A stretch of 64,000 nt of DNA from Streptomyces sp. WZ.A104 (GCF_002382885.1 NZ_NWVL01000010.1:1-64000); one strand, 5' to 3'. Positions 35,882 to 45,617 are shown, counted from the stretch's first letter. Made by a program: numbers and translations. The notes: generated from the sequence alone by a model not told the origin.

Positions 35882-36748
35882 CGTCCCTGGTTCGGCCGGG
35901 TCCACCTCGACCGCTTTGGTCTTCAGGTTGCGCCGCTGCCTCCTGGCCACCCAGGTGGCGAACCACGAGAGCAGCATGCACATCCCGATGTAGATCGGAG
36001 AGATCACCATCACCACGGGGATGAAAGGAAGATCGTAGTCGAGATTCGACGCGATCAGCTTCCCCGCGTGGAGGAATTCCTCATAGGTGATCAGATAGCC
36101 CAGTGAGGTGTCCTTGAGCGCGACCACCAGCTGACTGATGATGGTCGGCAGCATCGCGCGTACCGCCTGCGGGGCCAGGACGAAGGTCGTGACCTGCGTC
36201 TTGCGCATTCCCAGCGCGTACGCGGCCTCGCGCTGGCCCCGGTCCACGGAGTTGATCCCGGTCCGGAACACCTCGGCGAGCACGGAGCCGTTGTAGAGCG
36301 TCAGCCCGGCCACCAGGGCGGGCAGCGCCTGCACCTTCAGCGCGACGAAGATGAAGAAGATCATCACCAGCACCGGCATGGCCCGGAAGAACTCGACCAG
36401 CACGGTGGAGATCCAGCGGACCGGCCGGTGCACGGAGAGCCGGCCGACCGCGAGGACCGCTCCCAGCGCGAGGGAGAGGACCGCGGCGTACGCGAAGGCC
36501 TTGAGGGTGTTGCCGAGCCCGCGCAGCAGCAGTTCCTGGATGCCCGCGTATGCGAAGGGCCGCCACTTCTCCGCGGTGAACTGGCCGGTGTCGAACAGCA
36601 GATAGAGAATCCAGGCGAACAGCCCGAGGATCACCGCCGTCGAGGCGAGCCCGTAGGTGAGGTGCCGCTTGCGGGCCACCGGGCCGGGGATGTCGTAGAG
36701 CGCGGTGGCCGCGGGCAGCGACGGCTTGCGGGTACGGGTGGTGGTCAT
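35861..36748 (-). CDS. gluD: Glutamate ABC transporter permease
   Basis: A 295-residue inner-membrane permease of the polar amino acid (HisM/GluD) family with about five membrane helices. The conserved EAA loop is visible as NSVDRGQREAAYALGMRKTQ, and EFFRAMPVLVMIFFIF is the family-typical helix. The ATG overlaps the gluC stop by four bases, so the two permeases are coupled and form a heterodimer. The Pro-rich N-terminus and final basic WVARRQRRNLKTK tail are cytoplasmic. It is the last gene of gluABCD. Confidence 0.93.
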   Translation of the reverse strand: MTTTRTRKPSLPAATALYDIPGPVARKRHLTYGLASTAVILGLFAWILYLLFDTGQFTAEKWRPFAYAGIQELLLRGLGNTLKAFAYAAVLSLALGAVLAVGRLSVHRPVRWISTVLVEFFRAMPVLVMIFFIFVALKVQALPALVAGLTLYNGSVLAEVFRTGINSVDRGQREAAYALGMRKTQVTTFVLAPQAVRAMLPTIISQLVVALKDTSLGYLITYEEFLHAGKLIASNLDYDLPFIPVVMVISPIYIGMCMLLSWFATWVARRQRRNLKTKAVEVDPAEPGTLLPGGQ

Positions 36749-37389
36749 CGGGCGACTCCCCAGCGCTTCTCCATCACGTTGAACAGCGCACTGATGGTCA
36801 GGGTGATGATCAGGTAGCCGACGGCGATCCAGATGAAGGTCCAGATGATGCTGTAGCCCAGCTCGTTGAGCGTCTTGTAGGTGCCGAGCAGCTCGGTGAC
36901 GCTGAACGCCCCGGCGATCGCGGAGTTCTTGGCCAGCGCGATCAGGGTCGAGCCGACCGGCGGGATCACCGACCGGAACGCCTGCGGCAGCACCACGGTG
37001 CTCAGGGTCTGGCCGAAGTTCATGCCGAGGCTGCGGGCGGCCTCGCCCTGGCCCTTGGGCACGGTGTTGATGCCGGAGCGCAGCACCTCGCAGATGAACG
37101 CCGAGGTGTAGCAGCCCAGCGCGATGACCGCGAAGGCCTGGAACGGCAGGACGAGCCCGAAGCGGGGCAGGCCGAGCAGGACCGCGAAGAACAGCAGCGT
37201 CAGCGGGGTGTTGCGGAGCACGGTGACCCAGACGGTGCCGAAGACCCGGAAGGAGCCGACGGGCGCGACCCGGAAGGAGGCCATCAGGAAGCCGAGGACG
37301 AGCGCCAGCGCGGAGGCGTAGACGGTCAGTTCGACGGTGCCGAGGAAGCCCTCGCCGTAGAGGGAGAAGTTGTCTGTCAGTACATCCAT
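36745..37389 (-). CDS. gluC: Glutamate ABC transporter permease
   Basis: A 214-residue permease partner of GluD. The EAA loop is NTVPKGQGEAARSLGMNFGQ; the helix VLRNTPLTLLFFAVLLGLP and the C-terminal GYLIITLTISALFNVMEKRWG fit the family. The start ATG 37389 lies 16 bp after the gluB stop. It imports glutamate together with GluD, using energy from GluA and ligand from GluB. Confidence 0.93.
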   Translation of the reverse strand: MDVLTDNFSLYGEGFLGTVELTVYASALALVLGFLMASFRVAPVGSFRVFGTVWVTVLRNTPLTLLFFAVLLGLPRFGLVLPFQAFAVIALGCYTSAFICEVLRSGINTVPKGQGEAARSLGMNFGQTLSTVVLPQAFRSVIPPVGSTLIALAKNSAIAGAFSVTELLGTYKTLNELGYSIIWTFIWIAVGYLIITLTISALFNVMEKRWGVAR

Positions 37390-37405
37390 GAGTGGGGCCG
37401 TCCCC

Positions 37406-38335
37406 TCAGTTCGCCGGGTAGCGGTCGATGGGCGGCGGGGTCGGCGCGGGCACTCCGGAGAGGCCGAGCGTCGCTTCGAACGCCTTCTTCCAGTTGCCGT
37501 TCTCCTCGTTGGCCTCCAGGGCGTCGTCGAGGGCGAGCCGCAGGGCGTTGTCGTTGCGCGGGACGCCGACGCCGTACGGCTCCTCGGAGAACGGCCTGCC
37601 GACGACCTTCATCTCGTCGGGCGCCTTGGCCGCGAAGCCCAGCAGGATCGCGTCGTCGGTGGTGACGGCGTCGACCTGGTAGGTCAGCAGGTTGTCGACG
37701 CAGATGGAGTACGTGTCGTAGGCGACGAGCACCGCCTTGGGGAAGTCGGCGGCGATGCGCTGGTAGGGCGTGGAGCCGGCGGCCGAGCAGACGGTCTTGC
37801 CGTCCAGGTCCTGGGGGCCGCTGATGTCGTCCTCGTCGGTACGCACCAGCAGGCCCTGGCCCGCCATGTAGTACGGCCCGGCGAAGCCCACGAGCTTCTT
37901 GCGCATGTCGTTGATGGTGTAGGTGCCCACGTAGTAGTCGATCTGGCCGTTCTGGAGGGCGGTCTCGCGGTTGGCGGAGGCGATCGTGCGGAAGCTGATC
38001 GTCTTCGGCTCGAAGCCGATCGAGGCCGCCAGCATCCGGGCGATCTCGATGTCGAACCCGGAGTAGATCCCGCTCGCCGGGTCCTTCTCCCCCAGGTACG
38101 GCTGGTCCTCCTTGGCGCCGATCACCAGGTGGCCGCGCCGCTTGGCCTTGGCCCAGGTCGGTGATTCGGGCAGCTCGAAGCCGGTGTCGACCTCGTACAC
38201 CGGCAGGGCTTCGAGCCTGGGGCCCTTGACCGGCGGGCTTCCGTCCTTGCCGCAGCCCGCGGCGAGTGCGGCGAGCAGGAGACCGGTCACGAGGGCGGCG
38301 GCCCGGCCCGTACGCGAGTTCCTCGTACGCAACAT
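37406..38335 (-). CDS. gluB: Glutamate ABC transporter substrate-binding lipoprotein
   Basis: A 309-residue exported lipoprotein with a lipobox (ALAAGC) at about residue 27. The amino-acid-binding SBP_bac_3 core includes GHLVIGAKEDQPYLGEKDP, SGIYSGFDIEIARMLAASIG, TASANRETALQ-like ligand loops near IASANRETAL, and NGQIDYYVGTYTIN. It is expected to capture glutamate outside the membrane. ATG 38335 is 11 bp after the gluA stop. Some distance from GluB paralogs is possible; glutamate is inferred from operon type. Confidence 0.9.
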   Translation of the reverse strand: MLRTRNSRTGRAAALVTGLLLAALAAGCGKDGSPPVKGPRLEALPVYEVDTGFELPESPTWAKAKRRGHLVIGAKEDQPYLGEKDPASGIYSGFDIEIARMLAASIGFEPKTISFRTIASANRETALQNGQIDYYVGTYTINDMRKKLVGFAGPYYMAGQGLLVRTDEDDISGPQDLDGKTVCSAAGSTPYQRIAADFPKAVLVAYDTYSICVDNLLTYQVDAVTTDDAILLGFAAKAPDEMKVVGRPFSEEPYGVGVPRNDNALRLALDDALEANEENGNWKKAFEATLGLSGVPAPTPPPIDRYPAN

Positions 38336-38346
38336 GGAAAGCCCCC

Positions 38347-39090
<744 letters not shown>

Positions 39091-39239
39091 GCGCTGCCCT
39101 ACCCACTTGTCGCTGTGTCTGTCGCTGTGTCGAGGTCAGCGCAAACTATCCATCCCGATAAGGGACTTCGCAGCCGACACGCGCAAATGGTGCAATAAGG
39201 CTGTTTATCTAGATTAGGTGACGGGAGACGGCTCGCCGG
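39091..39239. promoter_or_regulatory. Leader and promoter region of gluABCD
   Basis: Contains the tandem 12-mer TGTCGCTGTGTC near 39113-39136 and an AT-rich patch with the palindrome ATCTAGAT (39207-39214). This is the only visible regulatory structure ahead of the operon. The regulator is unknown. Confidence 0.35.
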
Positions 39240-39680
39240 TCAGCTCTCGGCGGACTCCGCGTAGACCTGGGACAGCTCAGGGCTGCCCGACATCGCCCAG
39301 TCGAGACCGGCCGCGACGACGTCGATCTCCCGGCCGGAGATCAGCCGCACGACGGGGCGGCCACTCGGCCAGATGTCCCACGAGGCACCGGCGACGGTCC
39401 GCACGATCACCGTGCCGAGGTAGAGACCGGCGTCGTTGCCGAGCCAAGGCAGCTCCTCCGGATCCTCGCGCCAGCGGGGCGGCAGCTGGTCGAGCGCGGA
39501 CAACGAGGCTGGGGTGTCGTCGAGTTCGAGTCCTTGCTGCCCCGCCCGGACACGCAGCAGTTCGCACTCGGCGAGCAGTTCGGCCACACCGTCGGGATCC
39601 GCCTCGACGGCGGCCGCGAGCCCGCTCCCCTGCGTACCGCCCTGACGCTTACGCCAGTTGTCCAAGAAAGGGATGTTCAT
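39240..39680 (-). CDS. DUF6278 family protein
   Basis: A 146-residue conserved actinomycete protein recognised by MNIPFLDNWRKRQ at the N-terminus and LSALDQLPPRWREDPEELPW plus NDAGLYLGTVIVRTV in the core. No catalytic motif, signal peptide or membrane helix is visible. The role is unknown. ATG 39680 was chosen because the family starts with this motif; an earlier in-frame ATG would add 22 residues. It is divergent from the following SDR gene, with ~110 bp between them. Confidence 0.85.
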   Translation of the reverse strand: MNIPFLDNWRKRQGGTQGSGLAAAVEADPDGVAELLAECELLRVRAGQQGLELDDTPASLSALDQLPPRWREDPEELPWLGNDAGLYLGTVIVRTVAGASWDIWPSGRPVVRLISGREIDVVAAGLDWAMSGSPELSQVYAESAES

Positions 39681-39789
39681 ACCACTAGGGTCCCATCCCG
39701 GCCAGGTTCCGCACCACAGGGCGCGCGGCCTTCGCCGTTCCGGCACCCTGCCCCGGCCCCGCCCCCAAGCGGGTGCTTAGGGTACGGAC

Positions 39790-40569
39790 ATGAGTTCACA
39801 GGGGTACGTGGCGGAACTGTTCTCGCTGGAAGGCCGGGTGGCGGTGGTGACCGGCGGCAGCTCCGGCATCGGTCTGGCGATCACCGGCGCACTGGCCCGG
39901 GCGGGTGCGTCCGTCGTCGTGGTGGCCCGCCGGGAGGCCGAGCTGAGGGCGACCGTCGACGAGCTGACCGCCGAGGGCTGCCGGGCGGCCTGGGTGAGCG
40001 CGGACCTGGGCACCACCGAGGGGGTACACGCGGGCGCGGCGGGGGCCGTCGAGCCCTTCGGGGAGCCGGACATCCTGGTCAACTGCGCGGGGATCAACCT
40101 GCGCCCGCCGATGAACGACCTCGGCGAGGACGTCTGGGACGCCACGATGGCGGTGAACCTGAAGGCCCCGTTCCTGCTGGGGCAGCGCTTTGGTCCCGGT
40201 ATGGCCGAGCGGGGTTACGGGCGGATCATCCACGTCACTTCTCAGCAGGCGCACCGGGCCTTTGTCGACAGCGGTGCGTACGGGGTGTCCAAGGGCGGTC
40301 TGGAGTCGCTGGCCCGGTCACAGGCGGAGGCGTGGTCGCCGTACGGCGTCACCGTGAACACCCTGGTACCGGGGTTCGTGCTGACCCCGCTGAACGCGCG
40401 GCTCCAGTCGGACCCGGAGAAGGTGGCGTCGCTGGCCGCCCGGACCCTGGTCGGGCGCAACGGGCTCGCGGAGGACTTCGCGGGCGCTGCGGTGTTTCTG
40501 GCGGGGCGGTCCTCGGCCTACGTCACCGGGCAGTCGGTGTTCGTGGACGGCGGGTTCTCGGTGCACTGA
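39790..40569 (+). CDS. SDR family oxidoreductase (gluconate/glucose dehydrogenase-like)
   Basis: A 259-residue short-chain dehydrogenase. The NAD(P)-binding TGGSSGIGLAI lies near residue 21, NCAGINLRPP is the NAG-type motif, and Tyr-x-x-x-Lys is present as AYGVSKGGL with its Ser in VTSQQAH. The C-terminal FVDGGFSVH is the usual SDR ending. The substrate is unknown; gluconate 5-dehydrogenase-like proteins are the nearest named relatives. ATG 39790 is AT-independent and well placed. It is convergent with xthA, with a large dyad between them. Confidence 0.9.
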   Translation: MSSQGYVAELFSLEGRVAVVTGGSSGIGLAITGALARAGASVVVVARREAELRATVDELTAEGCRAAWVSADLGTTEGVHAGAAGAVEPFGEPDILVNCAGINLRPPMNDLGEDVWDATMAVNLKAPFLLGQRFGPGMAERGYGRIIHVTSQQAHRAFVDSGAYGVSKGGLESLARSQAEAWSPYGVTVNTLVPGFVLTPLNARLQSDPEKVASLAARTLVGRNGLAEDFAGAAVFLAGRSSAYVTGQSVFVDGGFSVH

Positions 40570-40641
40570 ACCCCTTCTCGATGGCCTCGCTCAGATCATC
40601 GAGGCGAACACAGGGCGCACCGGCAAGAGGCTGCGTCATGC

Positions 40642-40686
40642 GACAACCGCAGGTTGACACCTCAAGGGTGTCAACCTTGGGTTGTC
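40642..40686. promoter_or_regulatory. 45-bp perfect two-tier dyad (operator or terminator)
   Basis: Symmetric arms are nested around the centre 40664: the inner AGGTTGACACC (40651-40661) and its complement (40667-40677), then the outer GACAACC (40642-40648) and its complement (40680-40686). It lies between convergent SDR and xthA genes, so it could be a bidirectional terminator. Its AT content and TTGACA-like core suggest an operator of the MerR type. Confidence 0.5.
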
Positions 40687-40720
40687 ACGCGATGCGCAGC
40701 CCTCTTCTGCCTCCCCGGGC

Positions 40721-41500
40721 TCAGAGATCGAGGTCGACCACCACCGGGGCGTGGTCGGACGCCCCCTTGCCCTTGCGCTCCTCGCGGTCGACGTAGCTGT
40801 CCTTGACGGCGGCGGTGAAGGGGGCGTTGCCGAAGGTCAGGTCGATCCGCATGCCCTTGTTCTTGGGGAACCGCAGCTCGCGGTAGTCCCAGAAGGTGTA
40901 CGCGCGGTCGTACTTGAGGGGGCGGGGCAGGACCTCGCTCAGGCCCTCCGCCTCCAGGGCCGCGAGGGCGGCGCGCTCGGCGGGGGTGACGTGCGTGGCC
41001 CCCACGAAGAGAGCCGGGTCCCAGACGTCCTCGTCGGTCGGGGCCACGTTGAAGTCGCCCAGGACAGCGAACGGGAGAGTCCCCGCGGCGTCCGCCGCCA
41101 CGGCCTTGCGCAGCGCCTCCAGCCAGGCCAGCTTGTACGGATAGTGGGGGTGCCCCACCTCCCGGCCGTTGGGAACGTAGACCGACCACAGGCGCACCGG
41201 CCCGCAGGTCGCGGAGATCGCGCGGGGCTCCTCCACCCCCTCGTACTCCGGGCCGCCGGGCAGCCCCGTGACGACGTCGGAGAGGCCGACCCGGGAGAGG
41301 AGCGCGACTCCGTTCCACCGGCCCGTGGCGTTGACGGCGGACTCGTACCCCAGCTCGCGCAGGGCGTCGGCGGGGAACTGCTCCGCCGCACACTTGGTCT
41401 CCTGGATGCACAGCACATCGGTGCCGCTGCTCTCCAGCCAGGCCAGCAGCCTCGGCAGCCGGGCGGTGATCGAATTGACGTTATAGGTGGCGATGCGCAT
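40721..41500 (-). CDS. xthA: Exodeoxyribonuclease III
   Basis: A 259-residue AP endonuclease/3' exonuclease of base excision repair. The metal and catalytic motifs are MRIATYNVNSITAR, CIQETKC, VYVPNGREVGHPHYPYK, AVLGDFNVAP and the C-terminal GASDHAPVVVDL. ATG 41500 was chosen; an in-frame ATG eight codons upstream adds non-conserved residues. Length and order of motifs fit ExoA/XthA. It lies 36 bp downstream of the metallo-hydrolase gene's stop side, in the same direction. Confidence 0.95.
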   Translation of the reverse strand: MRIATYNVNSITARLPRLLAWLESSGTDVLCIQETKCAAEQFPADALRELGYESAVNATGRWNGVALLSRVGLSDVVTGLPGGPEYEGVEEPRAISATCGPVRLWSVYVPNGREVGHPHYPYKLAWLEALRKAVAADAAGTLPFAVLGDFNVAPTDEDVWDPALFVGATHVTPAERAALAALEAEGLSEVLPRPLKYDRAYTFWDYRELRFPKNKGMRIDLTFGNAPFTAAVKDSYVDREERKGKGASDHAPVVVDLDL

Positions 41501-41536
41501 GGCAGTAAACCTATCGGCTCCCACTGACAGCGGGGC

Positions 41537-42190
41537 TCACAGCTCGGTGACCCCGCCAGGGGCGAGCCGCCCGTGGTCCGCGCCGCCCAGGGCCCCGATC
41601 TGGTTGTCGTAGATCGGCCGCGCGAGATCGGTCAGCAGGGCGTCGTGCACGTCGATGGCGCGCCGCGGCTTCACCTCGCGTACGTAGTCGATGACCTCGG
41701 AGATCTTGTTCCAGGGGGCCATCACCGGCAGCAGCAGGGTGTCCACGGGCCGCTCGGGAACAGTGAGCGCGTCGCCGGGGTGGAAGACCGAACCGTCGAC
41801 GAGATAGCCGATGTTGGTGATCCTCGGGATGTCCGGGTGGATCACCGCGTGCAGTTCGCCGTGCACGGTGACGTCGAACCCGCCGGCCGAGAACGCGTCG
41901 CCGTCGCCCACGGTGTGCACCCGTCCGGGAAAGGCGGCCGAGAGCTGGTCGGCCACGCTGCGCAGGGTCCAGATCTCGGCCGCCGGGTTCGCCTCCAGGC
42001 CCGCCCGCAGCCGGGCCTCGTTGAAGTGGTCCGGGTGTTCGTGCGTGACCAGCAGAACGTCGGCACCGATGGCCGCGTCGTCCTCGGAGAAGCCGCCGGG
42101 GTCGATGACCAGGACGCGCCCCTCCTTCTCGATCCGCACGCAGGAGTGGGTCTTCTTGGTGAGGGTCAGTGCCCGAGGCGATGCGTTCAT
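41537..42190 (-). CDS. MBL-fold metallo-hydrolase
   Basis: A 217-residue beta-lactamase-fold hydrolase of the UlaG-like group. The metal motif HxHxDH is visible as VTHEHPDHFNEA, with further His ligands in HAVIHPD and FHPGDAL. The N-terminal THSCVRIEKEGRVLVIDPGG is typical of these short MBL proteins. The substrate is unknown. ATG 42190 lies 13 bp after the stop of the PcaL-like gene (42203), on the same strand, so the two are probably co-transcribed. Confidence 0.88.
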   Translation of the reverse strand: MNASPRALTLTKKTHSCVRIEKEGRVLVIDPGGFSEDDAAIGADVLLVTHEHPDHFNEARLRAGLEANPAAEIWTLRSVADQLSAAFPGRVHTVGDGDAFSAGGFDVTVHGELHAVIHPDIPRITNIGYLVDGSVFHPGDALTVPERPVDTLLLPVMAPWNKISEVIDYVREVKPRRAIDVHDALLTDLARPIYDNQIGALGGADHGRLAPGGVTEL

Positions 42191-42202
42191 GGGGCCATCC
42201 TG

Positions 42203-43750
42203 CTACGCGGGCGGGGTGGTTTCCTCCTGGATCACGGACTGCGCGACGGAGAAGGCGGCGCCTGCCGCCGGGAAGCCGCAGTAGACGGCGGTCTGGAGCA
42301 GGACCTCCTTGATCTCGACGGGCGTCAGGCCGTTGCGCAGAGCGGCCCGGGTGTGGGCGGCCAGGCCCTCCGGATGGCCGGAGGCGACGAGCGCGGTGAG
42401 CGTGATGACGCTGCGGGTACGGCGGTCCAGGCCCTCGCGGCTCCAGACGTCGCCCCAGGCGTAACGGGTGACCAGCTCCTGGAAGTCCTCGGTGAAAGCG
42501 TCGGCCGAGGCGTTCACCGCGTCGACGTGGGCGTCCCCCAGCACCTCGCGGCGCACCTTCGTCCCGCGCTCGTACCGCTCGTCCGGTGCCGGCGCCGGAG
42601 CCTCGGGCGCCGCGGTGGCCGGGGCGATGTCGGCCACGGGCGCGAACGGGGCGGCCGGGGCGGCGGGCCCGGGGACGGAGGGCAGCACGGGGATCGCGGC
42701 CGAGGTGTCCTGCTGCCAGGCGGTGGAGAAGTGCGTCAGGAGCAGGTCGCTGACGGCGGCGGGCTGCTCGACCGGGGCGAGGTGGGACGCGCCGGGCACG
42801 AGCGCGAGGCGCGCGTCCGGTATCCCGGCGACCAGCGTCCGGGCCTCGGCGGGCCCGGTGACCTGGTCCTCCGCCCCGACGAGCACCAGGGTGGGCGCGC
42901 CGATCCGGTCCAGCGCACCACGGATGTCGAACGCCGCGAGCGCCTCGCAGGCCGCGATGTAGCACCCCGGATCGGTGGTGCGGACCATCTGCACGGCCCA
43001 CTCGACGATCGCGTGCTGCGCGGCGGCGAACCCTGGGGTGAACCACCGCTCCGGTGCGGTGCGGGCGATCGGCTCCAGCCCGTTGGTACGCACGATCACC
43101 CCGCGCCGGCGGAACTCGTCGGCCGTGCCGAACCGGGGCGAGGAGGCGACGAGCGCCAGCGAGGCGACCCGGTTCGGGTGCCGCAGCGCCAGGTCGGCAC
43201 CGATCGCCCCGCCGATCGAGCAGCCCACGTAGCCGAAACGCTGGACCCCGAGCCCGTCCAGCGTGGCGAGCAGCCGGTCGCCCAGCTCGGCGACGGATGC
43301 GGCGACGTGGGCGGGGGCGCCTCCGTGGCCGGGCAGGTCGTAGCGGAAGACCCGCCAGTGCCGGGACAGCTCGGGAACCTGGCGGTCCCACATGTGCCAG
43401 GTGGTCCCGAGCGAGGGCCCGATCACCAGGACCGGGGCGTCCTCGGGCCCGTCGAAGCGGTACTGAAGCGTCCGCGGGGCCCCGGCCGGGGGTGCTGCCT
43501 GCGGGGCGGGTGCGGCGGGTACGACGGCCTGCGGGGCGGTAGCGACAGGCCGGGCGGAAGCCGGGGCGGCCGGGCCGAGCGGAGCGGGTGACGCGGGTGC
43601 GGCGGCCAGCGGGGCGGCGTACCCGGGCGCGGCGTCCGGTCCCTGCTGCGGGGCCGGGGCCACCGGCTGAGGCGTTCCGGAGTGCGGGGCGGGCCCACCG
43701 GGACGGGGGGTCTGCACGGGCTGCGGGGTCGTCTCGCTCACTTCGCTCAC
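42203..43750 (-). CDS. pcaL: Fused beta-ketoadipate enol-lactone hydrolase / 4-carboxymuconolactone decarboxylase
   Basis: A 515-residue fusion. Residues ~95-340 form the alpha/beta-hydrolase PcaD part (nucleophile elbow GYVGCSIGGAIG, catalytic Asp region VLVGAEDQVTG and final GASHLAPVEQP). After an Ala/Pro linker, residues ~390-510 form the PcaC carboxymuconolactone decarboxylase part (YERGTKVRREVLGDAHVD, then RSVITLTALVASGHPEGLAAH and VYCGFPAAGAAF). The first ~95 residues are Pro/Ala-rich and unlike typical PcaL. It acts in protocatechuate catabolism, but no other pca genes are in this window. Confidence 0.92.
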   Translation of the reverse strand: MSEVSETTPQPVQTPRPGGPAPHSGTPQPVAPAPQQGPDAAPGYAAPLAAAPASPAPLGPAAPASARPVATAPQAVVPAAPAPQAAPPAGAPRTLQYRFDGPEDAPVLVIGPSLGTTWHMWDRQVPELSRHWRVFRYDLPGHGGAPAHVAASVAELGDRLLATLDGLGVQRFGYVGCSIGGAIGADLALRHPNRVASLALVASSPRFGTADEFRRRGVIVRTNGLEPIARTAPERWFTPGFAAAQHAIVEWAVQMVRTTDPGCYIAACEALAAFDIRGALDRIGAPTLVLVGAEDQVTGPAEARTLVAGIPDARLALVPGASHLAPVEQPAAVSDLLLTHFSTAWQQDTSAAIPVLPSVPGPAAPAAPFAPVADIAPATAAPEAPAPAPDERYERGTKVRREVLGDAHVDAVNASADAFTEDFQELVTRYAWGDVWSREGLDRRTRSVITLTALVASGHPEGLAAHTRAALRNGLTPVEIKEVLLQTAVYCGFPAAGAAFSVAQSVIQEETTPPA

Positions 43751-43786
43751 TCGCTCCAGGTTAGTGAGCGCACCTCCGGCTCCGGG

Positions 43787-44383
43787 TCAGGGGGTCGCCG
43801 CCGATACGACATAGATGACAGGGCTGGCCGGATCGGTCATGTTGACCGTGATGTTCTGGGTGGGGCGCGGCTTCTTGTTCCTGTGCGTGGTGCTGGCCCA
43901 GTGCTGGTCCGGGCCGAAGTGCCAGCCGGTGATCCTGATGTCCCGCGCGCTGATGTCGATCTCGTTGGGCTCCAGCGCCGCGCGTCCGGTGCCGACGCCG
44001 GTCAGGAAGCGGTCGAGACCGGCGGAGGTCGTCCGGAACTTCACGTACATCCGGCTGGCTTTCCAGTTGTTCGTCTCGTAGTACTGGACTCCGCTGCCGT
44101 TGCCGGGAATCGGTACCTCGAAGATCCGGCGCTGCATCTTGGAGGGCCAGCCCTCGCGGAGGCCCTGGGCGGCCGCCTCGGCCTCCTTGTCCTTGCCCGA
44201 GCGGCGGCTCTGGCCCGCCGAGATCAGCAGGTAGCCCGCCGGGATGCCGATCAGCAGCACGATGATCGTGGCGGTGATGAACCGCCGCCTGAAGACCCGT
44301 CGGCGGTCCTCGGGCGGCTTGCCCTCGCCGTCACCCGGAGACTCCGACTGGTGGCGCACCACGGGGTGCTCGGCTGCGATCAT
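43787..44383 (-). CDS. Membrane-anchored hypothetical protein (198 aa)
   Basis: A 198-residue protein with a charged N-terminus (EDRRRVFRRRF), one hydrophobic helix (ITATIIVLLIGIPAGYLLISAG) and a ~130-residue extracytoplasmic domain rich in beta-strand residues. I recognise no family. The segment NNWKASRMYVKFRTTSAGLDRFL and DIRITGWHFGPDQHWAST are distinctive. It lies between the PcaL-like gene and the ROK kinase, with no functional link that I can see. Confidence 0.6.
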   Translation of the reverse strand: MIAAEHPVVRHQSESPGDGEGKPPEDRRRVFRRRFITATIIVLLIGIPAGYLLISAGQSRRSGKDKEAEAAAQGLREGWPSKMQRRIFEVPIPGNGSGVQYYETNNWKASRMYVKFRTTSAGLDRFLTGVGTGRAALEPNEIDISARDIRITGWHFGPDQHWASTTHRNKKPRPTQNITVNMTDPASPVIYVVSAATP

Positions 44384-44450
44384 GATCAGGTGGTCCCTAG
44401 GGTGCTGCGGTCATGGCGTTGGGGTGGGACGCCGGAGGGGCGGCCACGGT

Positions 44451-45617
44451 TCAGTCGGCGGTGCGGGTGGAGCGGGTGTTGCGGATGGTACTCGCCGCCT
44501 GGTCGTAGATCTGGGCATACCGCTCGTAGCGCTCGACACGGCGCCGGTTGGCGCGGCGGAACCGGCGGGCGACCAGCCGGGCCAGGTCCGCGGCGCCGAC
44601 CATACCCGCCTCGGGGCCGAGCTGCGCCTTGGCGATCCTTGCCTCGGGGCGGTAGCCGCGGCCGGTGAGGTGGCGTTTGAAGGCGTCCCGGGCGGGGTTG
44701 ATCAGCAGGTCGTCGGCGGCGCTGACGCCGCCTCCGATGACGAAGCACGAGGGGTCGAGCGCGGCGGCCAGGTTGGCGATGCCGACGCCGAGCCACTGGC
44801 CGATGTCCTGGAGCAGCTCGATGCACATCGCATCGCCCTCGCGGGCCAGTTCGGTGATGAGCGGACCGGTGATGTCGGGGATGTTCCCCTTGACGCGGTC
44901 CAGCAGGTAGTGGGCGACCGGGGAGTCGGCGGCGGCCAGCTCCTTGGCCTCGCGGACCAGGGCGTTGCCGGAGCTGTACTGCTCCCAGCAGCCCCGGTTG
45001 CCGCAGGGGCAGCGGTGGCCCGAGGGCACGACCTGCATGTGGCCGAACTCACCGGCCACGCCGTACTTGCCGCGCTTGACCTGGCCGCCCTCCAGGATCG
45101 CGCCGCCGATCCCCGTACCGAGGGTGATCATGACGAGGTGGTCCTCACCCCGGCCCGCGCCGAAGCGCCATTCCGCCCAGGCCGCTGTGTTGGCGTCGTT
45201 GTCGACCATGACGGGGACGACGAGGCGGGAGGCGATGGCGTCGCGCAGGGGTTCGTCGCGCCAGGCGAGGTGCGGGGCGAACAGGACCTTGGACCGGTCG
45301 GCGTCCACCCAGCCCGCCGCGCCGATGCCCACCGCGTGGACGTCGTGGCGGTCGGAGAGGTCCAGGACCAGTTCGACGATGGTGTCCTCGACGACCTTGG
45401 GGCTCTTGGACTTGTCGGGCGTCTCGGTGCGTAGCTGTTCCAGGATGTTGCCGTCGGCGTCGACGACGCCCGCCATCACCTTCGTACCGCCGATGTCGAT
45501 CCCGACCGTGGGGACACGGGGCGCGGTCAGGTGCGAGCGGCGTTCCTTGGTGCCGACCGTCTTGAGGACGGTGGCGCGGGCGGAGCCGCGGTGGGCGAAG
45601 TCGCGGTACGTGCTCAT
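44451..45617 (-). CDS. ROK family sugar kinase (glucokinase-like)
   Basis: A 388-residue kinase. The ATP loop is VGIDIGGTKVMAGVV, the catalytic-type Asp is in VDNDANTAAWAEW, and the ROK zinc motif is GHRCPCGNRGCWEQYSSG (CxCGxxGCxE). It phosphorylates a sugar imported by the adjacent ABC system. The first ~35 residues (STYRDFAHRGSARATVLK) are a basic leader of unclear role. ATG 45617 was chosen; the upstream in-frame ATG adds 26 residues. There is a ~130 bp gap to the ATPase gene upstream on the same strand. Confidence 0.9.
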   Translation of the reverse strand: MSTYRDFAHRGSARATVLKTVGTKERRSHLTAPRVPTVGIDIGGTKVMAGVVDADGNILEQLRTETPDKSKSPKVVEDTIVELVLDLSDRHDVHAVGIGAAGWVDADRSKVLFAPHLAWRDEPLRDAIASRLVVPVMVDNDANTAAWAEWRFGAGRGEDHLVMITLGTGIGGAILEGGQVKRGKYGVAGEFGHMQVVPSGHRCPCGNRGCWEQYSSGNALVREAKELAAADSPVAHYLLDRVKGNIPDITGPLITELAREGDAMCIELLQDIGQWLGVGIANLAAALDPSCFVIGGGVSAADDLLINPARDAFKRHLTGRGYRPEARIAKAQLGPEAGMVGAADLARLVARRFRRANRRRVERYERYAQIYDQAASTIRNTRSTRTAD

